This document shows positions 44,886-56,107 of a DNA stretch of 64,000 nucleotides, one piece after another. Under the pieces are notes generated by a model. It had not been told where the DNA came from. It worked only from the letters and a program-made list of their open reading frames with translations, and did no database searches. A program made the translations under genes and the position numbers. Source of the stretch: Hyperoodon ampullatus (lineage: Eukaryota > Chordata > Mammalia > Artiodactyla > Ziphiidae). The stretch is taken from contig OX457061.1 in the NCBI GenBank assembly GCA_949752795.1, positions 121,664,152-121,728,151 on the forward strand, written 5' to 3'. Positions within the stretch are counted from its first letter, which is position 1. Each line of letters opens with the position of its first letter.

Positions 44886-46885
44886 AACAATTTTAGATCT
44901 TTCTTTCTTTCTTCCTTTTTTTCCCTACCTTCCCTGATTTCCACTCAGTTGTGAATTTGTTAGCACAGATTAATTGTCTACTCACAGAAGTAAATAGCAC
45001 TTTGGTATGTATAGCCAAATGCTTCTCAAGGGTTGGGAACCGTCGACCCCAGCACCTTCTAACTCTCTGGTTTAATGTTGGCATTCATAAAAATGGAGTA
45101 TCTACCTCTTGCTACCCTGCTGAGGAGGCAGAGATGAGGTTGAGTGTAATGCTGCTCAAAACCCGATCTGAGCAATTAAAGAAAGTTTCCATGTCAACCA
45201 CAAGTGGTGACAGTCAGGTCACTCTGTGGGCATGCGTGGAGGAGAACACTGTGACTTATCTTTTACTATTTTCAAGCATAAGGTATTGAAATTTGCAGTG
45301 AGATTTGTTCCAAAAAGCCTCTTCTTTATGATGCAGTGGACAATTTCTTTCCTACAAAAATTCAGGCAGTTTCTCAGGACTGTGCTGCTTTGGGTATCAA
45401 TGCTGAGCACGTGAACCAAATTCACTCTTATAATAAAACATTAATCGATCCCCCTGGTGCTTTTCCTAAAAGTATTAAAAAACAAGTCACTTAAGAGCTG
45501 TTGCTAGGAGGTTCTAGAGACCCACTTCAAGAACCAAAATTCAACTTCCAATCAACTGGGTAAGGTCAAAGTTTTATCTGAACGTGATGATATTTAACCC
45601 TGACAAGTTGGATATATATTCATCTTCATAAAATACAACACTGAGATTCTGAGCTCCAGGGCCAAATTCTCTGAATGCCTGTCTGTCGCTATCTGTATTA
45701 CATATATCCTCCAAGAGATTCACTCGGATCAAGGATAGATTTTTCAAGTAGAAACATCATCAGCAAAGAAAAAACAGAAAAATGCAGGGATTGAAAGGAT
45801 TGGAGACAGTAGAGTGAAGAGAATTGACAAATACATTTTATGCAAGATTATCAAGTGCCTTAGACTGTGTCACGTTTTTGAGAAAAATAAAACTGAGGGG
45901 AGACATCATAAAAAGTATATAGTCCAGTGGATTTGTAAGAATCACTATTACTTATTGATCTCTATGCATTAGCCTCAGTAGCCCCAGAGAATTTTCTTCA
46001 GGAAACATTCTAATTTCAAAATCCAAGACCCTGTCTGTTATCAAAGCTAAAGAAAAAGTAGAAAACTGATAAACGTTGAAGGGGTGATGACGTTTTAAAT
46101 GCTTCATTCATCTCATTATCAAACAGTTGTAGCAAACTTACTCATATTATTCAAGAATTAACTATTTTATTATTGACTTACAGAACTAAAGAGAAAATAA
46201 ACTATCTTATTCTTCTACTGAAATATAGACCTTACAGACACCCACATTCCTTGGAAAGCTTGTTTTGCTATTTATACCAAAGGTGGATATACAGAAGTAC
46301 TACTATGTCATGAAAATCAGAATTCTTAAGGTTTGCTGATGTGGATAAAGTAAATGAGAGAATGTTAGATATTTCTCTCTACTAAGGCATTAAGAATACC
46401 TATTTATTTTTAAACAATCTACTGTGTTGAGAATCTACCATGAATTAGCATCATCTGATCTGGCCCAGGTTCACAGCCAATAGGATTTACTGATCACCTG
46501 CTCTGGGGTGGGAATGCCAGCCCTTTCTTTCCCGGCGCTTTCACACTCCAACCCCACGGTGGCGCTGTCCTTTGTTACCATCCCAGTCTCACTGTGGATG
46601 TCTCATTATAGAAATTTCACCCCTTCATCATCTAGTATCCATAAGGTTTAGGTGACACTGTAGCAGGCAGACTACAAGTTGCACCATTTGTAAAAATTGT
46701 TCTGATGCCTGACTCATGTGGAAATTTGCTTTGACACTTCCGTGAATATCCCACCAAGACTTTGAATGTGTCTCTCCTACACAGAGAGCCCCAGACATAA
46801 TACACATTGTTTCATTTCATCTGACATTAAGGTGACACAGAAGAACAGTAACATATGCTAATAAATACCTCAGAAATATCCCTTT
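44886..46885. other. Unique sequence, no gene seen
   Basis: Two kilobases of mostly AT-rich DNA. Open stretches near 44.9-45.4 kb occur on both strands without motifs. No named repeat. Confidence 0.55.
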
Positions 46886-47056
46886 TTTAAAAAAAAATTT
46901 ACTTATTTATTTTGGCTGCGCCAGGTCTTAGACGTGGCACAAGAGATCTTTGTTGCAACATGCATGTGGGATCTGGTTCCCGGACCAGGGATTGAACCTG
47001 GACCCCCTGAACTGGGAGCACGGAGTCTTACCCACTGGACCACCAGGGATGTCCTC
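46886..47056 (-). mobile_element. tRNA-Glu SINE, variant with extra internal units
   Basis: 'tattttggctgcgccaggtcttagacgtggcacaagagatc', 'gttgcaacatgcatgtgggatctggttcccggaccagggattgaacctgg' and the complement of the head, 'ccactggaccaccaggga'. The repeated 'gcaacatgcatgtggg' units distinguish this form from the plain short form. Confidence 0.9.
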
Positions 47057-47148
47057 TTAGAAATGTTCTTGATGACAATATATAGTTAGAATGAGAGGCA
47101 TGAATGGGTTAACCCCATCAATTAACCTCTAGGAAGAAAAGCATAGGA

Positions 47149-47175
<27 letters not shown>
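47149..47175 (+). repeat. (TC)n microsatellite
   Basis: About thirteen pure TC units, followed by seven T. Confidence 0.95.
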
Positions 47176-47181
<6 letters not shown>

Positions 47182-47270
47182 AAACCTAGAAAGCCTTTAA
47201 TTAAAGACCAGGATGGACGGCTCAGCCCCTCTGCCCCCCTCCTCCCCAGGGCACCCCCCCCATCTCTTGA
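47176..47270 (-). other. 3'-UTR-like retrocopy fragment (minus strand)
   Basis: On the minus strand a GC-rich stretch leads to 'ggtctttaattaaaggctttctaggttt' and then a short poly(A). ATTAAA about 15-20 bases before the A run is a standard poly(A) signal. It looks like the end of a reverse-transcribed mRNA whose parent I cannot name. Confidence 0.3.
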
Positions 47271-47488
47271 AACGTGATATTAAGTCAGTGTTTCAATTTG
47301 TCCCTAGCAAGTAAATTTCACAGAAAATCCAGCAAATGACATAGAGATTTTCTATCCGCTTTATCAAGACGAAAAGATATTGAGTATTTTGAAATGTGAT
47401 AACAGAAAAACAGCAGAATTTTGTTCTGCTGCCTCATATGGCTTTAATCTGTAATCTAAAAAAGGAAGACGTTCCCAGTTTAGAAATG
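47271..47488. other. Unique sequence, no gene seen
   Basis: Nothing recognised. Confidence 0.5.
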
Positions 47489-47757
47489 ATGGGGGGGATA
47501 AATTAGGATTTTAGGATTAACATACACGCACTGCTATATATAAAATAGATAATCAACAAGGACCTACTGCAGAGCACAGGGAACTCTACTCAATGTTCTG
47601 TAATAACCTAAATGGGAAAAGAATCTGAAAAAGGATAAATGTATGTATATGTACAACTGAATCACTTGGCTGTACACCTGAAATTGACACAACACAACAT
47701 AGTAGCTAATCCACTATACTCCAATATAAAATAAAAAATTTTAATAAATTAAAAAGA
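47489..47757 (+). mobile_element. L1 3' end fragment
   Basis: 'aaatagataatcaacaaggacctactgcagagcacagggaactctactc', 'cctaaatgggaaaagaatctgaaaaagg', 'caactgaatcacttggctgtacacctgaaattgacacaac' and 'actatactccaatataaaat' form the 3' end of a cetartiodactyl L1, of a different subfamily from the 50-kb copy. Confidence 0.9.
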
Positions 47758-47881
47758 AATGATGAGCAGCTGAAGTTTGTGTAGTTATTAGTAGGACGAG
47801 GCAGAAATAAAAGAGTTGCTTAAAATTTCTAAAAGCCATTAATATTTTGAACCGGGAATCCCAACTGCCATTACAGAGCTC

Positions 47882-48084
47882 AATGCCGAACTTTTTTTTT
47901 GTGTGTGTGGTATGCGGGCCTCTCACTGGTATGGCCTCTCGCGTTGCAGAGCACAGGCTCCAGACACGCAGGCTCAGTGGCCATGGCTTACGGGTTTTCT
48001 TCCCAGACCGGGGCACGAACCCATGTCCCTTGCCTTGGCAGGCAGACTCTCAACCACTGTGCCACCAGGGCAGCCCAATGCCAA
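47882..48084 (-). mobile_element. CHR-type tRNA-Glu SINE, medium form
   Basis: Poly(T) with GTGTGTG, then 'gtatgcgggcctctcac', a shortened middle (the 'gcccagccgctccgcggcatgtgg' part is deleted) and the head complement 'ccaccagggcagccc'. The flanks 'aatgccgaa' (47882-47890) and 'aatgccaa' (48077-48084) are an imperfect target duplication. Confidence 0.9.
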
Positions 48085-48734
48085 GCCTTTTTTTTTTCTC
48101 TCTAAAATTGTTCATTTTCCTCCAGACTGTTAGCCCAAGGTTTATTTTACAAAGTGTACTCTGCCCATGGTCTTTCACAGTGTGTGTTATTTATTGCAGG
48201 TTTTATTTATCTTACACCAACATTGATTTTTTTTTAATGATTGTATTTGCAGCTTAAACCTTGCTAATCACCAATAATGTCTATCATTACAGATTTTTAA
48301 AAATTTGGTTCTGAGAGCAGAACCAAATTTGTCCCTTATTTTCTCAGCCTCCCCCCATCCCACCCCCCCACCCCCCAAAAAAAACACCAAGGGAACAAAA
48401 CTACGAACCTCTACTGCCATCCAGTGGTCGCTCTGAATTTTTTCAAGTAAAACATCTCTGGTGCAGCAAGCCATGACTAGCAGTTTAAAAGGATTCTTTC
48501 CCTTAAATTGCTAGAATGTTTTAGATATTTTAATCTGAAACAACTAGAGATAAAAGCTTTAAAAAGCAAACTCTGCACCTCTATTATATGTACATTATTA
48601 TCAACAATATCATGTTTACCTCTGCAAGAAGATAATGAATGCAGTGATGGCCCATTCCCGTCTTACTATGTTGAACGTGTGGCTTCTGTAACTTTTTGTC
48701 ATGGAATAGAGATTCACGGGAAGTTGCACTAACA
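48085..48734. other. Unique sequence, no gene seen
   Basis: A C-rich run at 48350-48380 next to A-rich DNA. Otherwise nothing recognised. Confidence 0.5.
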
Positions 48735-49332
48735 GCACATAGATTCCCGTGGAAAAACTGCCAAACTCTTTTTGGAGTGGTTGTACCATTTTAGATATCT
48801 ACCATCAGTGTGTGAGAAATTCAGGTTCTCTGCATTCTGGCCAGCATTTGGACTTAGTACTGTGTTTTATTTTACATACTGATAGGTGTATAGTGATGAC
48901 TCATTGTGGCTTTAAGGTGCATTTCCCTAGTAGCTATCGTGTGCTTACATGCTATCTACATCCTCTCTTTGTGAAATATCTGTTTAAATCTTTTGCCCAT
49001 TTTCTAACTTTTTATTTTATTTTTTTTTCTGCTGACTTTTGAAAGTTCTTTGTATATTCTAGATATAATTCCTTTGTCAGATATGCAGTTTGAAAATATT
49101 ACCTACCAGTGTGTAGCTTGTCTTTTCATTCTATTAACAGGGTCTTTCACGGAGCAAAAGATTTTTATTTTGATGAAATCCAATTTCGCAAATAAATTTT
49201 ATGTATCATGCTTTTGATGTCATGTCCAAGGGCCCTGCCCAGCCCTGTGTCCTGAAGATATTCCCCCCTGCTTTTGTTTCTAAATGTTTTATATTCTTAC
49301 ATTTTATATTTAAATCTCTGATCCATTTTGAG
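48735..49332 (-). mobile_element. Old L1, antisense, part 1
   Basis: 'aaactctttttggagtggttgtaccattttag', 'gtgatgactcattgtggctttaaggtgcatttccctag', 'cttttgcccattttctaac', 'ttctagatataattcctttgtcagatatg' and 'aaatctctgatccattttgag' trace antisense L1 ORF2 in order. The element continues at 49658 after a SINE. Confidence 0.85.
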
Positions 49333-49663
49333 TTTTTTTTTTTTTTTTAAACAGAGGTCTTCTTAGAAGCCCATATGGATTTAAATTATTTATTTATTTA
49401 TTTAGGGTCTTCGTTTCTGTGCGAAGGCTTTCTCTAGTTGTGGCAAGCGGGGGCCACTCTTCATCGCGGTGCGCAGACCTCTCACTATCGCGGCCTCTCT
49501 TGTTGTGGAGCACAGGCTCCAGACACGCAGGCTCAGTAGCTGTGGCTCACGGGCCCAGTTGCTCCGCGGCATGTGGGATCTTCCCAGACCAGGGCTCGAA
49601 CCCGTGTCCCCTGCATTGGCAGGCAGATTCTCAACCACTGCGCCACCAGGGAAGCCCTGAGTT
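49329..49663 (-). mobile_element. CHR-type tRNA-Glu SINE with extra 3' sequence
   Basis: On the minus strand the SINE head is at 49657 ('gaagccc' complement) and the body runs to 49405, followed by (AAAT)n at 49386-49404. About 37 bases of non-SINE sequence follow (49349-49385), then a second, 16-base poly(A) (49333-49348). The short duplication tgagtt brackets all of it (49329-49334 and 49658-49663), and the host L1 reads continuously when the whole block is removed. The extra bases therefore arrived with the SINE, most simply as 3' flanking sequence of its source copy. Confidence 0.85.
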
Positions 49664-49800
49664 CATTTTTGAATAAGGCGTGAGGTTTAGGTTGAGCTTC
49701 ACTTTTTAGGATGTTCGGTTGTTCCAGCACCATTCGCTGAAAAGAATATCCTCCCTCCATGGAATTATTTCTGCACCTTTGTCAAAAATCAGTCAGAGTG
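49658..49800 (-). mobile_element. Old L1, antisense, part 2
   Basis: 'gttcatttttgaataaggcgtgaggtttaggttg', 'ggttgttccagcaccattcgctgaaaagaat' and 'tgcacctttgtcaaaaatcagt' continue the L1 of 48735-49332 without loss. Confidence 0.88.
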
Positions 49801-50084
49801 TTCTTGTATAACATAGGACTTTTATTTTGCTTTATAGTTAAATATATTACATGAGGACTCCCAAGCGCAATCTTTTGGTGAAACTAATATGAAAAAAATG
49901 AAAAGAGACAAATTGATAAAAATGAAAAGGGAAGCTCAATAACATTAAATGAACTTGGCTAGGAATACACAGAAAATTATTCAAGATGAGGAATGGAATC
50001 TTATATAATCTTAACCTCACCAGCTGAATTAAAACCTAATTTTAAATGAAAAGCTGTATAACAAAACAGCAGAGAGCAGGGCTT
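49801..50084. other. Unique sequence, no gene seen
   Basis: Nothing recognised, though it may hold further worn L1 sequence at its left. Confidence 0.5.
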
Positions 50085-50310
50085 TGCAATGGCTTCCATA
50101 GTTTAAATCCTTGAGAGGCCCTTTACCAGCAACAGGACACTGGGGCCCCAGCAACTAAACCTTTCAATTTCTGCATTTTTCATCTTTGAAATATAAGTAA
50201 TAATCCACGTCTCTCCTTGTGCTGCTGTGAGGCGGAATTAATACATGAGAAACACTTAGAACAGCATTTGACATATTAGGAATGCAATCAATGTAAGCTA
50301 TCATTAATCA
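50085..50310 (+). repeat. MIR SINE fragment
   Basis: 'ttcatctttgaaatataagtaataatccacgtc', 'gctgctgtgaggcggaattaatacatgagaaacacttagaacagcatttgacatattagg' follow the MIR 3' half on the plus strand. Confidence 0.7.
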
Positions 50311-50526
50311 GATCTGACATAAAAAGTGATTATTCCAGTAACGGCATGAGTCAGATCTATCTTTCAGGATCAGCTGTATTAATCTTAAACCTAAAGCAGT
50401 TTCCCTACTCTAAGTTCATTTCTTCCTTGTAAAATGGGATGGTTGCAAGGAACAAATGAGCTAAAGTAGCAGGAGATTGTATTACCATGGTCAGTTACTG
50501 CCTTAGTAAAGACCACTCCTAAGATT
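50311..50526. other. Unique sequence, no gene seen
   Basis: Short unique spacer, the target of the next L1. Confidence 0.6.
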
Positions 50527-51438
50527 TAAAATACTGGTTATCATGATCAGGTATCACCTCACACCAGTCAGAATGGCCATCAGCAAAAAATCTGTAAACA
50601 ATAAATGCTGGAGAGGGTGTGGAGAAAAGGGAACTCTCTTGCACTGTTGGTGGGAATGTAAATGGATACAACCACTATGGAAACTAGTATGGAGGTTCCT
50701 TAAAAAACTAAGAATAGAACTACCATATGACTCAGCAATTCCACTACTGGGCATATACCCTGAGAAAACCATAATTCAAAAAGAGACATGTACCACAATG
50801 TTCATTGCAGCACTCTTTACAATAGCCAGGACATGGAAGCAGCCTAAGTGTTTATCGATAGATGAATGGATAAAGAAGATGTGGCACATATATACAATGG
50901 AATATTACTCAGCCATAAAAAGAAACAAAACTGAGTTATTTGTAGTGAGGCGGACGGACCTAGAGTCTGTCATACAGAGTGAAGTAAGTCAGAAAGAGAA
51001 AAACAAATACTTTATGCTAACGTATATATATGGAATTAAAAAAAAAAAGTGGTTCTGAAGAACCTAGGGGCAGGACAGGAATAAAGATGTAGATGTAGAG
51101 AATGGACTTGAGGACATGGGGAGGAGGAAGGGTAAGATGGGACGAAGTGAGAGAGTGGCATGGACTTATATACACTACCAAGTGTAAAATAGCTAGCTAG
51201 TGGGAAGCAGCCGCATAGCACAGGGAGATCAGCTCGGTGCTTTGTGACCACCTGGAGGGGTGGGATAGGGAGGGTGGGAGGGAGATGCAAGAGGGAGGAG
51301 ATATGGGGATATACGTATACGTATAGCTGATTCACTTTGTTATACAGCAGAAACTAACACACCATTGTAAAGCAATTATACTTCAATAAAGATGTTAAAA
51401 AATAAAATAAAATAATAAAATAAAATACTGGTTATCAT
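50527..51438 (+). mobile_element. Young 5'-truncated LINE-1 with perfect target duplication
   Basis: An exact 18-bp duplication, taaaatactggttatcat, lies at 50527-50544 and 51421-51438. Between the copies are the ORF2 tail, a complete 3' untranslated region with the G-rich block near 51270, 'gcaattatacttcaataaag' and an (AAATA)n tail. Long intact duplications and low divergence from the 62.6-kb copy mark this as one of the youngest insertions in the window. The 5' truncation removes promoter, ORF1 and most of ORF2. Confidence 0.97.
50551..51058 (+). pseudogene. L1 ORF2 C-terminal tail, frame open
   Basis: The last ~165 codons of L1 ORF2 are uninterrupted: [30 protein letters not shown] with the Cys/Trp-rich motif, [12 protein letters not shown] and [19 protein letters not shown] one-base loss at the normal end (GGAATTAAAA for GGAATCTAAA) removes the usual stop, so the frame runs on to 51058. 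Lacking the endonuclease and reverse-transcriptase domains, it has no activity and no promoter. Confidence 0.88.
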
Positions 51439-54400
51439 CATTTACTGTTATCAATAATATCAAGTGTTTCTGGAGCCCTGATGTGTATAGAAAGTACTGT
51501 GGTGGCCACTAGGGTTAAAAAGCAATAAAAGCAGTCATTATGCTAGATTGCATCTTACAGTTCACAAGCAAAAGCAGGCCATTCAAAATAGAAAAGGGAG
51601 GGAAGCTACAGCTCCCAGAGGCTTATGACACTAACCAGGTTCAGTATCCATCAAGCCCAAATGTGGCTGGAGGGCTGGGGAATTTCAACTCCAGCAACTC
51701 TATTGACCTAGTTTTTAAAGACAGGGCCAACTTTGTGCAAACTCATGCAAATGAAGTTTCTCTGCTCTCCTAAGAGAGAGAAACACAGATTAAGGAAGCC
51801 TCCAGCTCCAGAAGCACAGCAGAGTTTGATCAACTTAATTAGCATACATGAGAATTCATCATCGACAAAGAAAACTCTGTATGGTGCATTCAAGCACCGC
51901 GGATACTTATTTCTCATGAAGATAATGACCTAATACATAATGTTATTTTTTAAATATCTCATTATTTTGAAAGAAAGGTAGCACAGGCTCCTTGTCTGCA
52001 AGTTCCTGGAACCTCTGGTAACATCCTAGGGTGAGGCAAATCACTGTACCCACCACCGCGGCCTCCTGACAATGCACCAATTTTCAGCAAATAGAGAGTG
52101 ACACCTTGTTGATTCAGCCCGCCTCACTGATGGCAAATACCTCCCTTGTCCAGAGAAGCAAGAGGACTCCGAGAAGCCAACTGAACTCATTGTAAGCAAA
52201 GCCGTAGCCCGCTCAGGGGAGCAGTCGCTGCAACAAAAGCATCAGTGGCTTAGCAAGTTTAGATTTTAAAAAACAAGTTGTTCGTATTCTTGCAATAAGT
52301 AAGTAGATTCAACTTGGAAATCAACATCTCCTCTTGACCTTATAACATCACTCTCTCCATCCTAGTCTATTAACTTTTTTGAAAAATCATAAGAACACTG
52401 TACTTTTTCCTATGGATTCATTCGTTGTGTATTTAGTATTTTGAAGACAAGAAGTTTTAGCATTGTTATTTATTTCTTTATTTTCAGGATCATGTCCATG
52501 TCTTTTCAAAAGAAAGTCCCAGTAGCATAACCAAGACCGGAATGGCTCCCTGAAGCTGAACCATTTTCAGCATGGGAGCAGGAAAGAGAATTCACTCAGT
52601 GGCGCAGTGCAAACCCTGAACTGTCCTGAAACACTTTGGGAGTGACCTGAAATGCCCATGCATCTGTTTCCTTTGATCAGTGACAGCCTGTCTTTCTTTT
52701 TCCTGTCCACCTAAATATAGTTTATGGACCTGAGGAAGCATGATCATAACCAATTTGGAGGGAGAAGGGATGTAGGGATTGGATCCAAGATTGCTGTTTT
52801 TCTGTGGGATGAAGAGGTATTGTTTGTTTTTGGCATTTTGAAAATAGCTCGTAAAGCAAGAGAAGGGACCAGCTTCAACCAAGGGCGTGTGGGAGTTTTA
52901 CTGCAATATCATCCCAGGACTGTCCACGGGTAAAGGTTGCTCACGACAGTAAGACTTACACTCTTGCAGCTGTCTCAGTCTGGAATTGCTCTGAATGTGA
53001 GCTACTCCCACACCTCCAATTCTAATTACAAAGACTGTCAGAGAAGGAGTCAGGAGTCTGGAGCAAAATTCAGCGGGGAGATCTCAGAGAAGAGGGGATG
53101 AAAGCAGGCTAAGTAAAAGACAGAACATCACTGGACGCAGTGAATAAAATTTTTTAAAATGACAACACTTGACTTTATAGTTGAAGTGGCAAAGAACAGA
53201 CCGGTGAATTATAACTTTAAAAATACCTGTGTGAGAATGCTGCAAAAATAGTTTTATAAGGCATCTCCATTTAGAGAATATTATATCATGGTGATCCCTG
53301 GTAGAGCAATTTTACTTTTCTGTTCTGAAAACCATGTAGACGAGAATCATAGATCCACAGGGATGTATTTGATTTAGGAAAGGTCAAGCTGAGGTAGTGT
53401 AGGTGAACAAAGAAGATCTGGATTGGTTTAAGTGGAAGGTTTTAAATTAGATGTTAAAAATAACTGCCCGGTAATGGAGCCAACTTCGAACCCATGTGAA
53501 CTGTTTCCTGGTGTCTTTATAAATTGGTGTAAGTCATGTGCCATATGGGAGTTCATCTGACCCTTGGTGAGCTGGGTAAACCTAGACTTGAACCCTACAT
53601 TTCCACTTGTTGAAGAAGTCCAAAGTCATTCTGTGACCGTTGGCAAATGTCTGGACATTTGCTCTCTCGTGGCTTCCTGGGCTCTTGTTCCACACAGGCT
53701 GACTGGGTGCCCCTCTTATTGACCTGGGTATCAAACTGCCCCTGTATTGTCTGCCTCATTTGTCTGAACCAAAGCATTTGTAAATGTGTGATTTTACTAA
53801 TGATCAGAAAGACTGGGGGACAAAAACCCATCACTTATTATATTGCCCTGTTCTCCAGGTCCATTTTTACAGCTCAGCACCAGAAGTTTCTCTCCTGGCA
53901 TTTTCTCTGCAGCACCTGCTCCTCTGTTTTGCTGGCTTGTCTCTCCTCTTCTGCCCACCTCTTTACTCCCTCTCCCCCGACCCCCACCTTCTCAGTAGGA
54001 AACAGCACATGCTTCCCTTACCTCATGCATAGCAACCTCCCTGGCCTCTGAAGTCACCAGCTGGAGCACTCCCAGCATTTATGAACTTGTCTTCTGAGCA
54101 GAAAGGGCTCATAGAGAAGAATTCTGGACAAAAGGTTAAGATAATATTTTCTAAGTGGATTATGTTATGTCTGTATTTGAATGAAAGACATTTGGTGTGG
54201 TGATGTTGAAAGTCATTAGAATGGAACACATGACTTCGCAACAGTTTATCCCATTTAATCCTTAGCAAGTGTAGGGAAGGAAAAACATTTCCTCTACCCT
54301 CCTGGGCTCAGTAACTGAGAACCTGTAGTGCACTTACTGGTTTAGACGTATTCCACTACTAGACAGTAATCTTCTCACACAATTGTTTTTTCAAAAAATA

Positions 54401-54769
54401 TTTCTGGAGTAATGAAGTAAGTAGCAATCTTATTTTAGTGAAATTACTAAAGAAAGTTCCTCAGTTCTCCTCTATAGGCTTAATATTCAACCAAAGTCGT
54501 TGGTTGAATGAATCAGAATGAGTTGATCTTGAGTCCAAATGGAGGAGGATGTCTATCTCACAGTCTTACATTCATGTTTCATTAAGTGTTATCAACTTAC
54601 CCCCAAGGAATGTGAATCCTCATTATTTAGTAATAATTTTTCCCTAAATTCTGTCATATGCTCCCATAGCCACAAAAACTGTCTGCATTGGTTGGGTTAG
54701 ACCAATTTGTCTTCACAATAATTTCCTTGATTGATGTGCAGCTCAGAGAAGTAAAGCGAGCTTCCTAGT
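51439..54769. other. Unique sequence, no gene seen
   Basis: More than 3 kb with open stretches of 60-134 codons on both strands (for example 52592-52882 minus and 53647-54051 plus). None has a recognisable domain. CT-rich DNA lies near 53.93-54.00 kb. No named repeat apart from possible L2 traces. Confidence 0.5.
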
Positions 54770-54890
54770 TCATCACTATGATTATCAAAATAATGCTCAG
54801 CTTTTCTAGAAAGAGCCTCCCTTGTGCCCACCAGAGTACCTGGGACATAGCTGATGATTACTTAAAATGCGTTGAATGAATAAATGAACA
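54770..54890 (+). repeat. MIR or L2 3'-end fragment
   Basis: 'gtacctgggacatagctgatgattacttaaaatgcgttgaatgaataaatgaac' matches the shared 'gtgcctggcacatagtaggtgctcaataaatgttgaatgaatga' ending. Confidence 0.5.
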
Positions 54891-55117
54891 AATTAAAGCA
54901 CAAGGGGTTTAACTCCTAAAAATACAAACACTTTTTCATTCTTTTAAGCCAATCTGGCCTCATCCTCCCTGAAACAGTGATAAGAATTAGTCAAAGTCAA
55001 TGAGACTCAACACCAAATCTTTGACCAGCTGTGAAGGAGAGGAATGGGCAGTTCTCTGAGTAACTTTTTTCTAAAACAAAGGCCAAAAGAGACCGATTAT
55101 CTACCTGGGTCTTTTTT
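54891..55117. other. Unique sequence, no gene seen
   Basis: Short spacer. Confidence 0.5.
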
Positions 55118-55238
55118 TCTTTTTTTTTTTGGCTGCACCTCCCAGCACGTAGGATCTTAGTTCCCTGACCAGGGATGGAGCTTTCAGCCCCTGCAGTGGA
55201 AGCCCGGAGTCTTCACCACTGGCCCGCCAGGGGAGTCC
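55118..55238 (-). mobile_element. tRNA-Glu SINE, short form
   Basis: Poly(T), 'ggctgcacctcccagcacgtaggatcttagttccctgaccagggat' and the head complement 'ggcccgccaggggagtccc'. Diverged; no clear target duplication. Confidence 0.88.
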
Positions 55239-55803
55239 CTAGCTTATCACTTTTAACTGTGGCCAGTTTCTTTAATTTTGACTCCAGACATCTCATCAGT
55301 GAACACTTGCCACTAAGTCATGCCACAGGGCACCGGACAACACCTGGGCTCCCCCGATGCTTACAAAAAGACCACAAGGAGCTCTCGTATCCTCACCTGA
55401 TTTTCTGAGCTAAACTGTGAGGGTTGCAGAGCAAGTGATGAAAACGGAGAAAGGCTGTTGATTAGAAACATTCAGCCCCACCTCACACACAGGGGGCAGA
55501 GCTCAGCCTCCTGCCAGCATCATTGCCTTTTCCCCAGGGTGTGCGCTTTGTCTGGGGAACGCGCCCCTCTCAGAGCACCACTGGGAGGAAACGAGTCAGA
55601 GCAGGATTCTGGGCTGACGTTCATCACTGACTTTGATGGCTTCTTTCCAAGGCTGGAAAAGATAGCCACGAACGAGGCTTCTCCGGGAAAAGAGAAGCTG
55701 CCGCCTTCTGTGCTTCCCATGCAGATCATCTTAGCCTAATTCCTACCTCTATGTTTTAAGGTTAGGAATGAGGCTGATTCTTCTCCTGCATCAGAATAAT
55801 CAT
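55239..55803. other. Unique sequence, no gene seen
   Basis: Opposite-strand open stretches at 55458-55739 and 55520-55729 overlap and are without motifs. Confidence 0.5.
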
Positions 55804-56107
55804 AATAGATACACCAGGGACTTCCCTGGTGGCGCAGTGGTTAGGAATCCACCTGCCAAGGCAGGGGACACGGGTTCGAGCCCTGGTCCGGAAGATCCCA
55901 CATACCGCGGAGCAACTAAGTCCATGCACCACAACTACTGAGCCCGCGTGTCACAACTACTGAAGCCCGCGCACCTAGAGCCCGTGCTCCACAGTGAGAA
56001 GCCACCGCAATGAGAAGCCCGTGCACTACAACAAAGACCCAATACAACCAAAAATAAATAAATAAATAAATAAATTTTAAAAATGAAAAAAAAAAATAGA
56101 TACACCA
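55804..56107 (+). mobile_element. CHR-type tRNA-Glu SINE, long form, exact target duplication
   Basis: Head 'gggacttccctggtggcgcagtgg', A and B boxes well kept ('gggttcgagccctgg'), long-form body and an (AAAT)n plus poly(A) tail. The exact 13-bp duplication aatagatacacca is at 55804-55816 and 56095-56107. The body lacks the 'gagtagcccccgctcgcc' part found at 8.3 kb. Confidence 0.97.
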
